NCBI RefSeq assembly: GCF_003602095.1 | Contig: NZ_RAHH01000012.1 | Location: forward strand, 62,001 to 126,000 | Reading direction: 5' to 3' | Origin: Rahnella woolbedingensis | Lineage (GTDB): Bacteria; Pseudomonadota; Gammaproteobacteria; Enterobacterales; Enterobacteriaceae | Length of the DNA: 64,000 bases | In this document: in pieces, positions 1-9,061 of the stretch | Layout of the letters: every line of letters starts with the position of its first letter | How positions within the stretch are numbered: position 1 is the stretch's first letter | The notes under the pieces: model-generated | Told to the model about the DNA's origin: nothing | What the model saw: the letters and a program-made list of their open reading frames with translations, nothing else | Databases searched by the model: none | Translations under genes and position numbers: made by a program

Positions 1-66
1 GGCGTTGAAACTGTAACCCGGTAACAGCGGATTTTGCTGTTGATCCTGAATCATACGGTGATACAT
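1..66 (-). CDS. araC: Arabinose operon regulator AraC, N-terminal fragment
   Basis: Only the first 22 codons lie in the window; the gene runs off the left edge. The fragment contains NPLLPGYSFNA, which I recognise as the start of the AraC arabinose-binding arm and domain. The ATG at 66 has an AGGAGG Shine-Dalgarno four bases upstream; the next ATG (at 54) would be too far from it. AraC is the arabinose-responsive activator/repressor of the ara genes. Here it follows araH on the same strand after a gap of about 180 bases that holds an operator-like palindrome. The identity rests on a short but distinctive match and on its arabinose neighbours. Confidence 0.85.
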   Translation of the reverse strand, partial: MYHRMIQDQQQNPLLPGYSFNA

Positions 67-172
67 CGAACCTCCTGAAACTTCACGTGGCTATGGACTT
101 TTCATCTATTCTAATCGGCGGTGAAAACGCTGCCAGTAAAGGTTACTAATTTGTGAACAAACACGCGTTTTT

Positions 173-206
173 GCGGCATTTAACCGGTGTGAGCGTTAAA
201 TGCCGC
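173..206. repeat. Perfect 12-bp inverted repeat between araH and araC
   Basis: GCGGCATTTAAC and its exact complement are separated by 10 bases. On the minus strand the hairpin is followed by five A residues rather than U, so it is not a standard intrinsic terminator for araH. It could separate araFGH mRNA from araC, act as a processing site, or be a protein-binding dyad. Confidence 0.6.
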
Positions 207-217
207 AGGTAATATGC

Positions 218-235
218 TGTGAAAACGTTATCACA
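218..235. promoter_or_regulatory. LacI/GalR-family-like operator palindrome upstream of araC
   Basis: TGTGAAAACGTTATCACA is an 18-bp palindrome around AACGTT with a single mismatched pair. LacI-family repressors such as PurR and RbsR bind dyads with a central CG of this type. The inner 14 bases recur exactly at 4031-4044 before araF. It lies about 150 bases upstream of the araC start. The binding protein is unknown. Confidence 0.5.
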
Positions 236-243
236 AAACCCTG

Positions 244-1248
244 TTAAACGGTCTTTTTGGCTTTCTGTTTGTAGCGGTCAAAGATGACGGCGGCCAGCAG
301 GATCAGACCACGTACCACATACTGCGAGAACGGGGAAATATTCAGCAGGTTCATGGCATTTTCTACGGTACCAAGGATAAGGATCCCCGAGACCACGTAA
401 GAAATTTTACCGATCCCCCCTTTCAGGGAAACACCACCCAATACGCAGGCAGAGATGACGATAAGCTCAAAGCCCAGCGACGTCATCGGCTGTCCGCTGG
501 TCATACGCGAAGCCAGAATGATCCCCGCTGCCGCCGACACCAGCCCGGACAACATGAAGATGATGATTTTGGTGCGCACCACCGGGACACCGGCCAGACG
601 CGCCGCATCTTCATTACCGCCAATCGCCAGCGTATTGCGGCCAAAAGTGGTTTTATTGAGCAGCAGACCAAAGATAATCAGGCAGCCGACGGTCAGCCAG
701 ATAGGTGCTGGCAGCCCCAGCCAGTTGGCATAGCCGAGCGCGAAGAAGCGTTCGTCTTCGATGCCTACCGCTTTACCGTCCGAAATGATGTACGCCAGAC
801 CGCGCACAATCTGCATAGTGGCCAGTGTGGTGATCAGCGCATTGATCTTCAGGCGCGCGATAACAAAACCATTGAGCAAACCGGTCAGCATCCCGAGCAC
901 TAAACCGGCCGCGATGCCAATCCACAGGCTTTCGGTCATGTTGATGACCACCGCCGTGGTGACGCCCGCACAGGCTATGACCGAGGCGACAGACAGGTCG
1001 AAGTCACCGGATGCCAGACAAAACAGCATCCCGCACGCCACCATGCCGGACATCGAAATAGCCAGCCCCAGTCCTTTCATGTTGATGAAAGAACTGAAGT
1101 TCGGCACGAAAATAGTACAGGCGAGAAACAGCACGGCGAACACCACTAACATGCCGTAAGTGTCCCAGATACGCATCAGACCTTGTCCGCTGCGCGATGC
1201 CGCTGAAGGTTGGTCCGGTTTGGCTGAATTGGTTGTCATACTCGACAT
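244..1248 (-). CDS. araH: L-arabinose ABC transporter permease AraH
   Basis: This 334-residue inner-membrane permease of the AraH/RbsC type matches E. coli AraH closely along its length, including the stretches GMLFCLASGDFDLSV and GKAVGIEDE near the middle and the basic tail RYKQKAKKTV. It forms the membrane channel of the high-affinity arabinose importer with AraG (ATPase) and AraF (periplasmic binder). The ATG at 1248 has AGGAG ten bases upstream; a second ATG at 1239 is possible. It is the last gene of araFGH, 18 bases after araG, so it is probably translated from the same mRNA. Confidence 0.97.
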   Translation of the reverse strand: MSSMTTNSAKPDQPSAASRSGQGLMRIWDTYGMLVVFAVLFLACTIFVPNFSSFINMKGLGLAISMSGMVACGMLFCLASGDFDLSVASVIACAGVTTAVVINMTESLWIGIAAGLVLGMLTGLLNGFVIARLKINALITTLATMQIVRGLAYIISDGKAVGIEDERFFALGYANWLGLPAPIWLTVGCLIIFGLLLNKTTFGRNTLAIGGNEDAARLAGVPVVRTKIIIFMLSGLVSAAAGIILASRMTSGQPMTSLGFELIVISACVLGGVSLKGGIGKISYVVSGILILGTVENAMNLLNISPFSQYVVRGLILLAAVIFDRYKQKAKKTV

Positions 1249-1266
1249 AATATTTTTGCTCCTCAG

Positions 1267-2850
1267 TCAGGCAGCGTCAGGGGCAGAATCAAGGTCTGGT
1301 GTCCGCAACATGGCGAGCCCCAGCGCTTTTTCTTCGGTGGCTTCGTCATGGGACAGTTCGCCGGAAATTGCGCCTTCGCGCATCACCACAATTCTGTCTG
1401 CCAGACCCAGCACTTCCGGTAAATCACTGGACGCAAACAGCACGGCAATGCCCTGTTTCGCCAGTGAATAAATCACGTTGTAGATTTCATGTTTGGCACC
1501 TACGTCAATTCCGCGCGTCGGTTCATCGAGCAAAATGACTTTCATGTCTTCCGATAACCAGCGACCCAAAATGGCCTTTTGCTGATTACCGCCGGAAAGG
1601 TTCATGATCAGTTGCTGATCGCCCGGCGTTTTGATATTCAGCGCCTCGATGTGCTTGCGGGCATTTTTCGCTTCCCAGTCGTTGTTGATCAGGCACCCCG
1701 CTATCACTGTTTTGCGGCGGGCGCTGATGTTGATGTTGTCACGCACCGAGTGAACCGGAATGATGCCGTCAGCTTTGCGGTCTTCCGGACACAGCATAAT
1801 GCCCTGGCGGATCGCGTCCGCCGGTTTGCGGATATTCATCACTTTGCCGTCGAGCCGCAGTGTGCCGCCGGTAATGCGCGTGCCGCCGAATAATCCCTTC
1901 ATCAGCTCACTGCGACCGGCCCCCACCAGCCCGAACAGACCGACAATTTCGCCCTGACGGACACTCAGACTGATCGGCGTTTTCACCCCCGGCGCTTTCA
2001 CCTGATCCAGTTGTAAACGCACTTCGCCGTGCGGACGGGGCGCATAACCGTAAATATCATCCAGATTACGGCCGACCATCGCCTGCACCAGCTTGCTGTT
2101 ATCCACCTGCGTCATGTCGTCAAAGGTGCGCACATAGCGGCCATCCTTGAAAACGGTGACGGCGTCACTTAATGCAAAAATCTCTTCCATACGGTGTGAC
2201 ACATACAAAATCACCCGACCTTCTGCGCGCAACTCACGGATAATCCGGAATAATTGTTCGATTTCACGGGCAGACAGCGAACTGGTCGGCTCATCAAACG
2301 CAATAATTTTGGCGTTACGCGCCAGCGCTTTGGCGATTTCCACCATCTGCCACTGGCCGATGGAGAGATATTTCAGCGGCATATCCGGATCGATATCCAG
2401 CCCGAGATGTTCGAGCTGAATTTTAGTTTCATAGCGCAGCAATTTGCGGTTCACAAAACCGTATTTGCTGGGCAACTGTCCGAGATAAATGTTTTCTGCC
2501 ACCGTCATTTCCGGCACCAGATGCAATTCCTGATAAATGATCGCCACACCGGCGTCGAGCGCATCGGTGGTGTTGTTGAAAGCGACCTGCTGCCCTCGGA
2601 TATGAATATTGCCCTGCGAAGGCTGATAGTTACCGCTGAGGATTTTCAGCAGCGTGGATTTACCCGCGCCATTTTCGCCCATCAGCGCATGGATCTGCCC
2701 GGCATAACAATTGAAGGAAATCCCGTCCAGCGCTTTCACGCCCGGAAAAGTTTTGCCAATGTCATGGAATTCCAGATACGGCGTGGCCGCATCAAACTCC
2801 GTCAGTGACGGCGTCAGCAAAGGCGTCTTGTTTGAAGATTGCTGAGTCAT
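1267..2850 (-). CDS. araG: L-arabinose ABC transporter ATP-binding protein AraG
   Basis: This double-cassette ATPase of the sugar importer family (527 residues with the chosen start) has its first Walker [10 protein letters not shown] near residue 59, LSIGQ and LSGGNQQK signature motifs, and a degenerate second P-loop GLVGAGRSE, as is usual for AraG/RbsA. It powers arabinose import with AraH and AraF. An upstream in-frame ATG would add 27 residues of untypical sequence. I prefer the ATG at 2850 because an AGGT lies about eight bases before it and the family fold begins shortly after. About 20 residues at the N-terminus remain extra compared with E. coli AraG. Confidence 0.96.
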   Translation of the reverse strand: MTQQSSNKTPLLTPSLTEFDAATPYLEFHDIGKTFPGVKALDGISFNCYAGQIHALMGENGAGKSTLLKILSGNYQPSQGNIHIRGQQVAFNNTTDALDAGVAIIYQELHLVPEMTVAENIYLGQLPSKYGFVNRKLLRYETKIQLEHLGLDIDPDMPLKYLSIGQWQMVEIAKALARNAKIIAFDEPTSSLSAREIEQLFRIIRELRAEGRVILYVSHRMEEIFALSDAVTVFKDGRYVRTFDDMTQVDNSKLVQAMVGRNLDDIYGYAPRPHGEVRLQLDQVKAPGVKTPISLSVRQGEIVGLFGLVGAGRSELMKGLFGGTRITGGTLRLDGKVMNIRKPADAIRQGIMLCPEDRKADGIIPVHSVRDNINISARRKTVIAGCLINNDWEAKNARKHIEALNIKTPGDQQLIMNLSGGNQQKAILGRWLSEDMKVILLDEPTRGIDVGAKHEIYNVIYSLAKQGIAVLFASSDLPEVLGLADRIVVMREGAISGELSHDEATEEKALGLAMLRTPDLDSAPDAA

Positions 2851-2975
2851 AGTGGCTACCTGGAAATTAAGTAAAGTTGAATGCACGCCACTGCACAGCA
2901 GAAAACAGTTCAACGTCTCCCTGTCGTCCACTCTGCAGCAGCGTTATCTAATGCTCTTTTAAATGATTCAGGAGA

Positions 2976-3962
2976 TCACATAAGACCTTTCTTTTTGAGC
3001 TCTTCTTTGAAGTTGTCACGGGTGATCAGGACCACATCGGTGACTTCAGTGAATTTCGGTGGTTCAACGCCTTTGGTGACCCATTCGTTCAGCATCTGGA
3101 TACTTTTATAACCGTGGATATCCGGGCTCGGTAACAGAGAACCGTAGAAGCCGGTTTGTGAGCTTTTTGACAGCTCATTCACCGCGTCCACACCGTTGAT
3201 GCCGATGCCGATGACGTTCGCGGCTTTAAAGCCCTGACCTTCTGTTGCACGCACGCCACCCAGAACGGTGTTGTCGTTCATGCCGATGATCAGCCAGTTT
3301 TTAACTTCAGGATGCTGTACCAGCAGGGAGTTACCCGCGTCCAGTGCGCCGGGAATATCATTAGATTTCGTCGGCACTTTGTAGATTTGTTTTTCCGGGA
3401 AACCGGCCGCTTTCAGCGCATCCATAGAACCGCTGGTACGACGGCGTGCGGTGTCCAGCTCATCTGCAGTAATCGCCATCACGCCGGTATCTGCCGCTTT
3501 CCAGCCGCGTTTTTGCATTTCCTTATACAGTTCCTGCCCCTGACGTTCGCCAATTTTGGTCGCCGCCATCATCACTAATGGCACCTCTTCCATTGGTTTG
3601 CCTTTGGCATTCACAAACTGGTCATCCACCTGGATAACTTTCATGTCATAGCTGCGCGCTTTGGCCATAATCGCAGGCCCCAGACGCGGGTCCGGCGTAC
3701 AGATAACAAAACCTTTCGCGCCGTTCGCCGCCAGGCTGTCGATGGCATTCAGCGTTTTTTCACCGTCCGGCACAGCAATTTTGATGACCTCAAAGTTCAG
3801 ATCTTTACCGGCTTTATCTGCAAAGCGCCATTCGGTCTGGAACCACGGTTCTTCCGGCTGTTTAACCAGAAAACCCAGTTTCGGATTATCGGCTGCCATA
3901 GCTGAATGTGACATAACAGCCGCTAACCCAACTGCTGCCAGCGCCTTAGTGAATTTATGCAT
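2976..3962 (-). CDS. araF: L-arabinose-binding periplasmic protein AraF
   Basis: This 328-residue periplasmic sugar-binding protein begins with a signal peptide that ends in the cleavage-type sequence SHSAMA-ADN at about residue 23. The mature protein opens with KLGFLVKQPEEPWFQTEW and continues with GIGINGVDA and GFYGSLLPSPD, all characteristic of AraF. It binds L-arabinose and delivers it to AraGH. GGAG precedes the ATG. It is the first gene of araFGH; the 125-base gap before araG is longer than the araG-araH gap and may carry mRNA structure that favours high binding-protein expression, as is common for binding proteins. Confidence 0.97.
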   Translation of the reverse strand: MHKFTKALAAVGLAAVMSHSAMAADNPKLGFLVKQPEEPWFQTEWRFADKAGKDLNFEVIKIAVPDGEKTLNAIDSLAANGAKGFVICTPDPRLGPAIMAKARSYDMKVIQVDDQFVNAKGKPMEEVPLVMMAATKIGERQGQELYKEMQKRGWKAADTGVMAITADELDTARRRTSGSMDALKAAGFPEKQIYKVPTKSNDIPGALDAGNSLLVQHPEVKNWLIIGMNDNTVLGGVRATEGQGFKAANVIGIGINGVDAVNELSKSSQTGFYGSLLPSPDIHGYKSIQMLNEWVTKGVEPPKFTEVTDVVLITRDNFKEELKKKGLM

Positions 3963-4030
3963 GATGTTCTCCGACTTTTATTGTTGTTTCTCGCGATCCC
4001 GGCCCGGAACTTGTTGGCTAGCCGCCATCG

Positions 4031-4052
4031 TGAAAACGTTATCAGTAGTGTA
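4031..4052 (-). promoter_or_regulatory. Second LacI-like operator beside a candidate araFGH -10 element
   Basis: TGAAAACGTTATCA (4031-4044) is identical to the core of the palindrome at 218-235. On the minus strand it lies directly downstream of a candidate -10 element, TACACT (4047-4052), about 70 bases before the araF start. A repressor bound there could block araFGH transcription. The -10 assignment is an inference, with no convincing -35, as expected for an activator-dependent promoter. Confidence 0.45.
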
Positions 4053-4227
4053 AAGAAACAAAGTGAGAGTGCGGCGAAGTCATATATATAGCGGATTTAC
4101 GTCACACTCTCTTGTAAGACGGGTTAAGTTTTAGCGGTAATTTTGCAGCGGAATGTAGAGCGCTATCACACGGCGGGAAAACAGCAGGTTTGTACATAGA
4201 TATAGCGATTTTAGCCAAATGCTAACA

Positions 4228-4243
4228 TTTGACCAACCTCACA
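4228..4243 (+). promoter_or_regulatory. CRP-binding site candidate between araF and araB
   Basis: TTTGA-CCAACC-TCACA matches the CRP consensus TGTGA-N6-TCACA at nine of ten positions. It lies just upstream of the araI half-sites, so cAMP-CRP could activate araBA and perhaps the divergent araFGH. This agrees with catabolite control of ara genes in E. coli. Confidence 0.6.
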
Positions 4244-4256
4244 GAAACATCATTGG

Positions 4257-4320
4257 GAGCAGATTTGTGCATACTTCCAGCTAACGCCTCCTCACTCACT
4301 TTTTTGCATCCTCCTACTGT
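4257..4320 (+). promoter_or_regulatory. araBA promoter with araI1/araI2 AraC sites
   Basis: The E. coli pBAD plan is preserved. An araI1-like 17-mer (4257-4273, GAGCAGATTTGTGCATA) matches E. coli araI1 at 12 of 17 bases by my alignment. A four-base spacer follows, then an araI2-like 17-mer (4278-4294) that overlaps the -35 CTCACT (4291-4296). After an 18-base spacer comes the -10 TACTGT (4315-4320), the same hexamer as in E. coli. This indicates AraC-dependent activation of araBA. The rest of 3963-4378 holds the CRP site, the araF-side operator and AT-rich DNA. Confidence 0.75.
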
Positions 4321-4378
4321 TAGAGCAATTCGATTCGCCGCCGTAATGACTACGGCAAACCTGAAGGAGTGAGAAAGA

Positions 4379-6058
4379 ATGACGCAAGGTGCGATTGCTC
4401 TTGGTCTTGATTTTGGCAGCGATTCTGTCCGGGCACTGGCTGTGGATTGTCAGACCGGTGCGGAGATGGAAACGGACGTGGTTTATTATCCGCGCTGGAA
4501 TGAAGGCCGCTACTGTGACGCGGCAATAAACCAGTTCCGTCACCATCCGCTCGACTATATCGAGGCGATGGAGCAGGCAATTAAAAATGTCGTGCAACGG
4601 TTGGGGACTGAACGGGCGGCACGCGTGGTGGGGATCGGTGTCGATTCCACCGGTTCTACGCCTGCCCCGGTAGATAATGAAGGCAATATTCTGGCGCTGA
4701 ATCCGGAATTTGCCGAAAACCCGAACGCCATGTTCGTATTATGGAAAGATCACACGGCAATAGAAGAAGCCGAAGAAATTAACCGCCTGTGCCGCAGCGG
4801 CGATTTCCCCGATTATTCCCGCTATATCGGCGGCGTTTATTCCTCAGAATGGTTCTGGGCGAAAATTCTGCACGTTTCCCGCGCCGATGAGCGTGTGAAA
4901 AAAGCCGCTGCGTCCTGGGTCGAACTGTGCGACTGGGTGCCCGCCCTGCTTTCCGGTACCACGGCACCGGACAAAGTCATGCGCGGACGTTGCAGCGCCG
5001 GACACAAAATGCTCTGGCACCCTTCGTGGGGCGGTCTGCCTCCTAAAGATTTCTTTGCCGCACTCGATCCGCTGCTGGTCGAACATCTGCCGTATCCGCT
5101 GTTTACCGATACCGTCACCGCTGAACAGCCGGTCGGCACCCTGACGCCGGAATGGGCGCAGCGCCTTGGCCTGCCCGCTTCCGTCGTGCTATCGGGCGGT
5201 GCCTTCGACTGCCATATGGGCGCAGTTGGCGCGGGCGCACAGCCTTATACGCTGGTCAAAGTGATTGGCACTTCCACCTGCGACATTCTGATCGCCGATA
5301 AAGAACGCGTGAACGACCGCGCGATTGCTGGGATCTGCGGTCAGGTCGAAGGCAGCGTAGTGCCGGATATGATCGGGATGGAAGCCGGACAGTCGGCTTT
5401 CGGCGATATGTACGCGTGGTTCAGCCGTCTGCTGAGCTGGCCGCTGATTCAGGCCGCCAAAGCGCATCCTGAAATGAAAACTCAGCTGGAAAGTCTGCAA
5501 AAAAATCTGCTGACCGATCTGACTGCAGCCTGGGCCGCTAATCCGAAACTCGATCACCTGCCCCTGGTACTCGACTGGTTCAACGGCCGCCGGACACCGT
5601 TCGCCAATCAGCGTCTGAAAGGCGTTATCACTGATATCAATTTAGGCACGCAGGCCCCCGAACTGTTCGGTGGCTTTATCGCCGCCACCGCCTTTGGCGC
5701 ACGCGCCATTATGGAGTGTTTCGAACAGCAGGATATTCCGGTGGAAAACGTCCTGACACTTGGCGGCATTGCGCGTAAATCGCCGGTCATTATGCAGGTT
5801 TGCGCTGATGCCATGAACCGTCCGCTGCAAATTGTCGCCTCCGATCAGTGCTGCGCGCTGGGTGCGGCGATTTTTGCCGCCGTCGCCGCCGGAGAATTCA
5901 GCGACGTGCCTGCCGCACAGGAAAAAATGGCCTGCAGCATCGAACGTACTTTGCTGCCGGATCCGCAGCGCGTCGAACTGTATCAGCGCCTGTACGAACG
6001 TTATCAGCAATGGTGTGCCACGACTGAACCGCTGTTTGCAGCGAAACTGGCGCATTAG
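4379..6058 (+). CDS. araB: Ribulokinase AraB
   Basis: This 559-residue FGGY-family sugar kinase phosphorylates L-ribulose to L-ribulose 5-phosphate in the cytoplasm. The N-terminal phosphate-binding loop [17 protein letters not shown] and the later [17 protein letters not shown] and [10 protein letters not shown] segments are typical of AraB. The length is close to the E. coli enzyme. The ATG follows a strong GAAGGAGTGAG ribosome site and lies about 60 bases downstream of the -10. It is the first gene of araBA. Confidence 0.97.
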   Translation: MTQGAIALGLDFGSDSVRALAVDCQTGAEMETDVVYYPRWNEGRYCDAAINQFRHHPLDYIEAMEQAIKNVVQRLGTERAARVVGIGVDSTGSTPAPVDNEGNILALNPEFAENPNAMFVLWKDHTAIEEAEEINRLCRSGDFPDYSRYIGGVYSSEWFWAKILHVSRADERVKKAAASWVELCDWVPALLSGTTAPDKVMRGRCSAGHKMLWHPSWGGLPPKDFFAALDPLLVEHLPYPLFTDTVTAEQPVGTLTPEWAQRLGLPASVVLSGGAFDCHMGAVGAGAQPYTLVKVIGTSTCDILIADKERVNDRAIAGICGQVEGSVVPDMIGMEAGQSAFGDMYAWFSRLLSWPLIQAAKAHPEMKTQLESLQKNLLTDLTAAWAANPKLDHLPLVLDWFNGRRTPFANQRLKGVITDINLGTQAPELFGGFIAATAFGARAIMECFEQQDIPVENVLTLGGIARKSPVIMQVCADAMNRPLQIVASDQCCALGAAIFAAVAAGEFSDVPAAQEKMACSIERTLLPDPQRVELYQRLYERYQQWCATTEPLFAAKLAH

Positions 6059-6124
6059 TTTTTACCTTATAAATTGCTATCTCATAAATTGCTATTTCAC
6101 ATATCCGATATTCAGGAGTCACAA

Positions 6125-7630
6125 ATGGACGCGTTTAAACATCTCGAAGTGTGGTTCGCTATTGGCAGTCAGCATCTGTACGGACCAGAAGCCCTACGTC
6201 AGGTAAAAGAGAACGCCGAAAAGGTGGTCAGTAGCCTGAACAGCGAAGCCGGTTTGCCGGTCAAACTGGTGCTTAAACCGCTGGTGACCACACCGGATGA
6301 GATCACAGCGCTGTGCCGCGACGCCAACTATGACAACGCCTGCGTGGGCATCATCACCTGGCTGCACACTTTTTCTCCGGCCAAAATGTGGATTGCGGGC
6401 TTAAGCATCCTGCATAAACCGCTGTTGCAGTTCCATACGCAATTCAACGCTGAAATTCCGTGGGATACCATGGATATGGACTTCATGAACCTGAACCAGA
6501 CCGCTCACGGTGGCCGTGAATTTGGTTTCATCGGTGCCCGTATGCGTCAGCAACACACCGTGGTTGCCGGTCACTGGCAGGACGGTGAATCGCATCGTCG
6601 CATCGCTCAGTGGATGCGCGTAGCTGCCGCGAAAAACGAAAGTCAGCACCTGAAAGTGGCGCGTTTTGGCGACAACATGCGTGAAGTGGCAGTCACCGAA
6701 GGCGACAAAGTGGCGGCTCAGATCCAGTTCGGTTACAGCATCAGCGCCTACGGCATTGGCGATTTAGTCAGCGTCATCAACGAAGTCAGCAAGGGCGATA
6801 TCGACACACTGGTGGAAGAATATGAAGCCACCTATCGCCTGACCGATGCGGTCAAACTCAACGGCGAACGTCGTGAGAATCTGCTGGATGCGGCGAAAAT
6901 CGAACTGGGTATGACGCGTTTCCTCGAACAGGGTAAATTCGGCGCGTTCACGACCAACTTTGAAGATTTGCACGGCATGAAACAGCTGCCGGGGCTGGCA
7001 GTACAACGCCTGATGCAAAAAGGCTACGGCTTTGGCGGCGAAGGCGACTGGAAAACCGCCGCCTTGCTGCGCATCATGAAAGTGATGGCCAGCGGTCTGA
7101 AAGGTGGCACATCTTTCATGGAAGATTACACCTATCACTTCAAGCCGGGTAACGATCTGGTGGTCGGTTCGCACATGCTGGAAGTGTGCCCGTCGATTGC
7201 CAAAGAAGAAAAACCGCTGCTGGATGCGCAATATCTTGGCATAGGCGGCAAGGCAGATCCGGCGCGTCTGATCTTCTCCACTCCGGCAGGCCCGGCGGTT
7301 AACGCCAGCGTCATCGACATGGGCGATCGTTTCCGTCTGCTGGTCAATCTGGTCGATACCGTTGAACAGCCGCATCCGCTGCCAAAACTGCCGGTCGCCC
7401 GCGCTATCTGGAAAGCCCAGCCTTCTCTGGCGACAGCAGCAGAAGCCTGGATCCTCGGCGGCGGCGCGCACCACACCGTGTTCTCGCAGGCCCTGGATCT
7501 GGACGCAATGCGGTTATACGCAGAGCTGACCAATATTGAGCTGCTGGTGATTGATAACGATACAACGCTGCCAGACTTCAAGAATCAGATCCGCTGGAAT
7601 GAGGTTTATTACAAATTGTGCAGTCGCTGA
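6125..7630 (+). CDS. araA: L-arabinose isomerase AraA
   Basis: This 501-residue isomerase converts L-arabinose to L-ribulose. Segments such as [13 protein letters not shown] at the N-terminus, [18 protein letters not shown] and [13 protein letters not shown] are diagnostic of AraA. I start at the ATG at 6125, which follows CAGGAGTCACAA and gives the family length; an in-frame ATG at 6074 adds 17 atypical residues. The gene follows araB by about 65 bases. No araD (ribulose-phosphate 4-epimerase) follows, unlike the E. coli araBAD operon; the spacer is filled by repeats instead. Confidence 0.97.
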   Translation: MDAFKHLEVWFAIGSQHLYGPEALRQVKENAEKVVSSLNSEAGLPVKLVLKPLVTTPDEITALCRDANYDNACVGIITWLHTFSPAKMWIAGLSILHKPLLQFHTQFNAEIPWDTMDMDFMNLNQTAHGGREFGFIGARMRQQHTVVAGHWQDGESHRRIAQWMRVAAAKNESQHLKVARFGDNMREVAVTEGDKVAAQIQFGYSISAYGIGDLVSVINEVSKGDIDTLVEEYEATYRLTDAVKLNGERRENLLDAAKIELGMTRFLEQGKFGAFTTNFEDLHGMKQLPGLAVQRLMQKGYGFGGEGDWKTAALLRIMKVMASGLKGGTSFMEDYTYHFKPGNDLVVGSHMLEVCPSIAKEEKPLLDAQYLGIGGKADPARLIFSTPAGPAVNASVIDMGDRFRLLVNLVDTVEQPHPLPKLPVARAIWKAQPSLATAAEAWILGGGAHHTVFSQALDLDAMRLYAELTNIELLVIDNDTTLPDFKNQIRWNEVYYKLCSR

Positions 7631-7635
7631 TTTGC

Positions 7636-7663
7636 TTGCAGAAGGCCGCTGCAATGGCGGCTT
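7636..7663 (+). terminator. Hairpin after araA, shared with the spacer at 35429-35455
   Basis: A GCCGC...GCGGC stem with a loop of about seven bases lies directly after the araA stop. It is not followed by a long U tract, so any terminator would be weak. Nearly the same sequence occurs on the opposite strand at 35429-35455, directly after the DUF2501 gene stop, in the same orientation relative to its gene. Confidence 0.45.
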
Positions 7664-7791
7664 ACAATGCTAAAGCGAGTTAGCGTAAATTTCGGTTTTT
7701 CAATAACAGTTATCACTGTAGCTTTCGCGGCGAAACCGACCAAAGAGGGCTAAGACGAGCCCTCTTTGGAATCTCCACGTCTTAAACTCCC

Positions 7792-8224
7792 CGCTCCGCT
7801 CGCTGGCTACGTTTCAGAAACAACAGCGACAGGCTGGAAATTTTGCCGCTGCGCGGTACCTTCACTCGGTCCTGGAGCCTCTGGTCTCCAGGCCGCTCCG
7901 TTCAGCAAGTTTTCTGAACCGCCCGCACCATCTTAAATTCAAAGGCAAAATGTCTTTTATCTTTTAGAAAAGTTGATTGGCGTGCTCAAAAATGGCACCG
8001 AATGAATGGTTCGAGACCAAAGGCTCGACACCTGAAATTCGGAAATCGCGAAGCGATGACATTTTGCGCCACTCACTATTGCACAGGAACATGTCCGTCA
8101 TACCCGCGGCAGCGCGCAGTGAAAAAAGCGCGGAGTCCAGTTTGGGTGGCAACCCAAGGTCTTATCGGTGTGGGCCGACGCCCACGGTCTTGACCTTGAG
8201 GCCAGTTTGGGTGGCAACCCAAGG
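7792..8224. repeat. Composite intergenic repeat, copy A
   Basis: This fills most of the 670-base gene-free spacer 7631-8300. The core block (7792-7926; ...ACAGGCTGGAAA...CCGCTCCGTTCAGCAAG...) is shared with 26115-26252 and 34986-35101. A second block shared with copy B includes the 33-base identity at 7986-8018. Two copies of a small hairpin box built on TTGGGTGGCAACCCAA lie at 8137-8159 and 8202-8224, and one copy of a box built on GTGGGCCGACGCCCAC lies between them at 8166-8186. A further self-complementary segment lies near 7743-7768 (AAAGAGGGC...GCCCTCTTT). No coding sequence with a ribosome site is apparent. Confidence 0.8.
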
Positions 8225-8300
8225 TTTTTGTCATCCATCCGTCACATTCCCCCTTTACGCTCACCAGCACAATTAAGTCCCAAAGAGGATAGTACCAACC

Positions 8301-9050
8301 ATGATCATTCCAGCTCATCACGGCGGGGATGCGCCTGCGCGCATGCCTTCTCCTCCCGCCATCGCCATACATCAGGTGTCCCATTTCTTTGGGAGCAACC
8401 AGGTACTCAATCACGTCAATTTATCCGTGCCGGAAGGTACGATCCTCGCCCTGCTCGGCCCTTCGGGCTGCGGGAAAAGCACGCTGCTGAAAATGCTGGC
8501 GGGGTTACTGCATCCGGCGTCAGGACAAATCAGTTTCGATGGTGAAATCGTCGCCAGCGGAAAACTCAGCCTGCCGCCGGAAAAACGTAATCTCGGGATG
8601 GCGTTTCAGGATTACGCTCTGTGGCCGCACATGACAGTGCGCCAGAACGTCGCGTTTCCCTTACAGATGCGCGGTATTCGTGGCGCGGTGCAACACGAAA
8701 AAGTGATGGCCGCACTGGAACGCGTCGGGCTGGCGGATTTTGTCTCTCGCCGCCCTTCTGAGCTTTCCGGCGGTCAGCAACAGCGTGTGGCACTGGCCCG
8801 CGCCATTGTCGCCGAGCCGCGCATTCTGCTGTTCGACGAACCGCTGTCCAATCTTGACCGCGACCTGCGTGAAAGTCTGTGCGAGGAGATGGCGACATTG
8901 TTGCGCCAGCTCCACACCACGGCGGTGTACGTCACCCACGATCAGCATGAAGCCCGCACCCTCGCTCACCGGATTGCACGCATGGACAAAGGCGCGATCG
9001 CCAGTATTGACCCGACTGACCCTTCCGTTGTTTCACCTTTTGTTGCTTAA
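8301..9050 (+). CDS. ABC importer ATP-binding protein (FbpC/PotA-like, short form)
   Basis: This 249-residue cytoplasmic ATPase has Walker A GPSGCGKST near residues 53-61, Q-loop AFQDYALWP, signature LSGGQQQR, Walker B ILLFDEP and the switch histidine in VTHD. It resembles the ATPases of ferric-iron, putrescine or phosphonate importers. It stops soon after the H-loop and lacks the C-terminal TOBE regulatory domain that usually makes these proteins about 350 residues long. An ATG at 8343 would remove 14 residues of untypical N-terminus. It is followed after 11 bases by the binding-protein gene, so the three genes 8301-11776 form one transporter operon. Confidence 0.85.
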   Translation: MIIPAHHGGDAPARMPSPPAIAIHQVSHFFGSNQVLNHVNLSVPEGTILALLGPSGCGKSTLLKMLAGLLHPASGQISFDGEIVASGKLSLPPEKRNLGMAFQDYALWPHMTVRQNVAFPLQMRGIRGAVQHEKVMAALERVGLADFVSRRPSELSGGQQQRVALARAIVAEPRILLFDEPLSNLDRDLRESLCEEMATLLRQLHTTAVYVTHDQHEARTLAHRIARMDKGAIASIDPTDPSVVSPFVA

Positions 9051-9061
9051 CCTTTGATGGA

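Noticed and set aside
2851-2931. 27-residue N-terminal extension of AraG
   Set aside because: The extra residues are not family-like. The ATG at 2850 has a suitable upstream AGGT and leaves a normal gap after araF.
4153-4168. Another CRP site in the ara regulatory region
   Set aside because: ATCACA has only a weak partner at the correct spacing; the site at 4228-4243 is much better.
7986-8020. tRNA gene suggested by GGTTCGAGACC
   Set aside because: No acceptor stem, anticodon arm or 3' CCA context could be built. The sequence is part of the composite repeat and recurs at 26311-26343.
7792-8224. CRISPR array or insertion sequence in the repeat-rich spacer
   Set aside because: There are no evenly spaced direct repeats with unique spacers, no cas genes, and no transposase frame.
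8076-8545. Overlapping frames in the spacer before the ABC ATPase
   Set aside because: They run through the hairpin boxes, lack ribosome sites and resemble no protein family; the repeats create the open frames.
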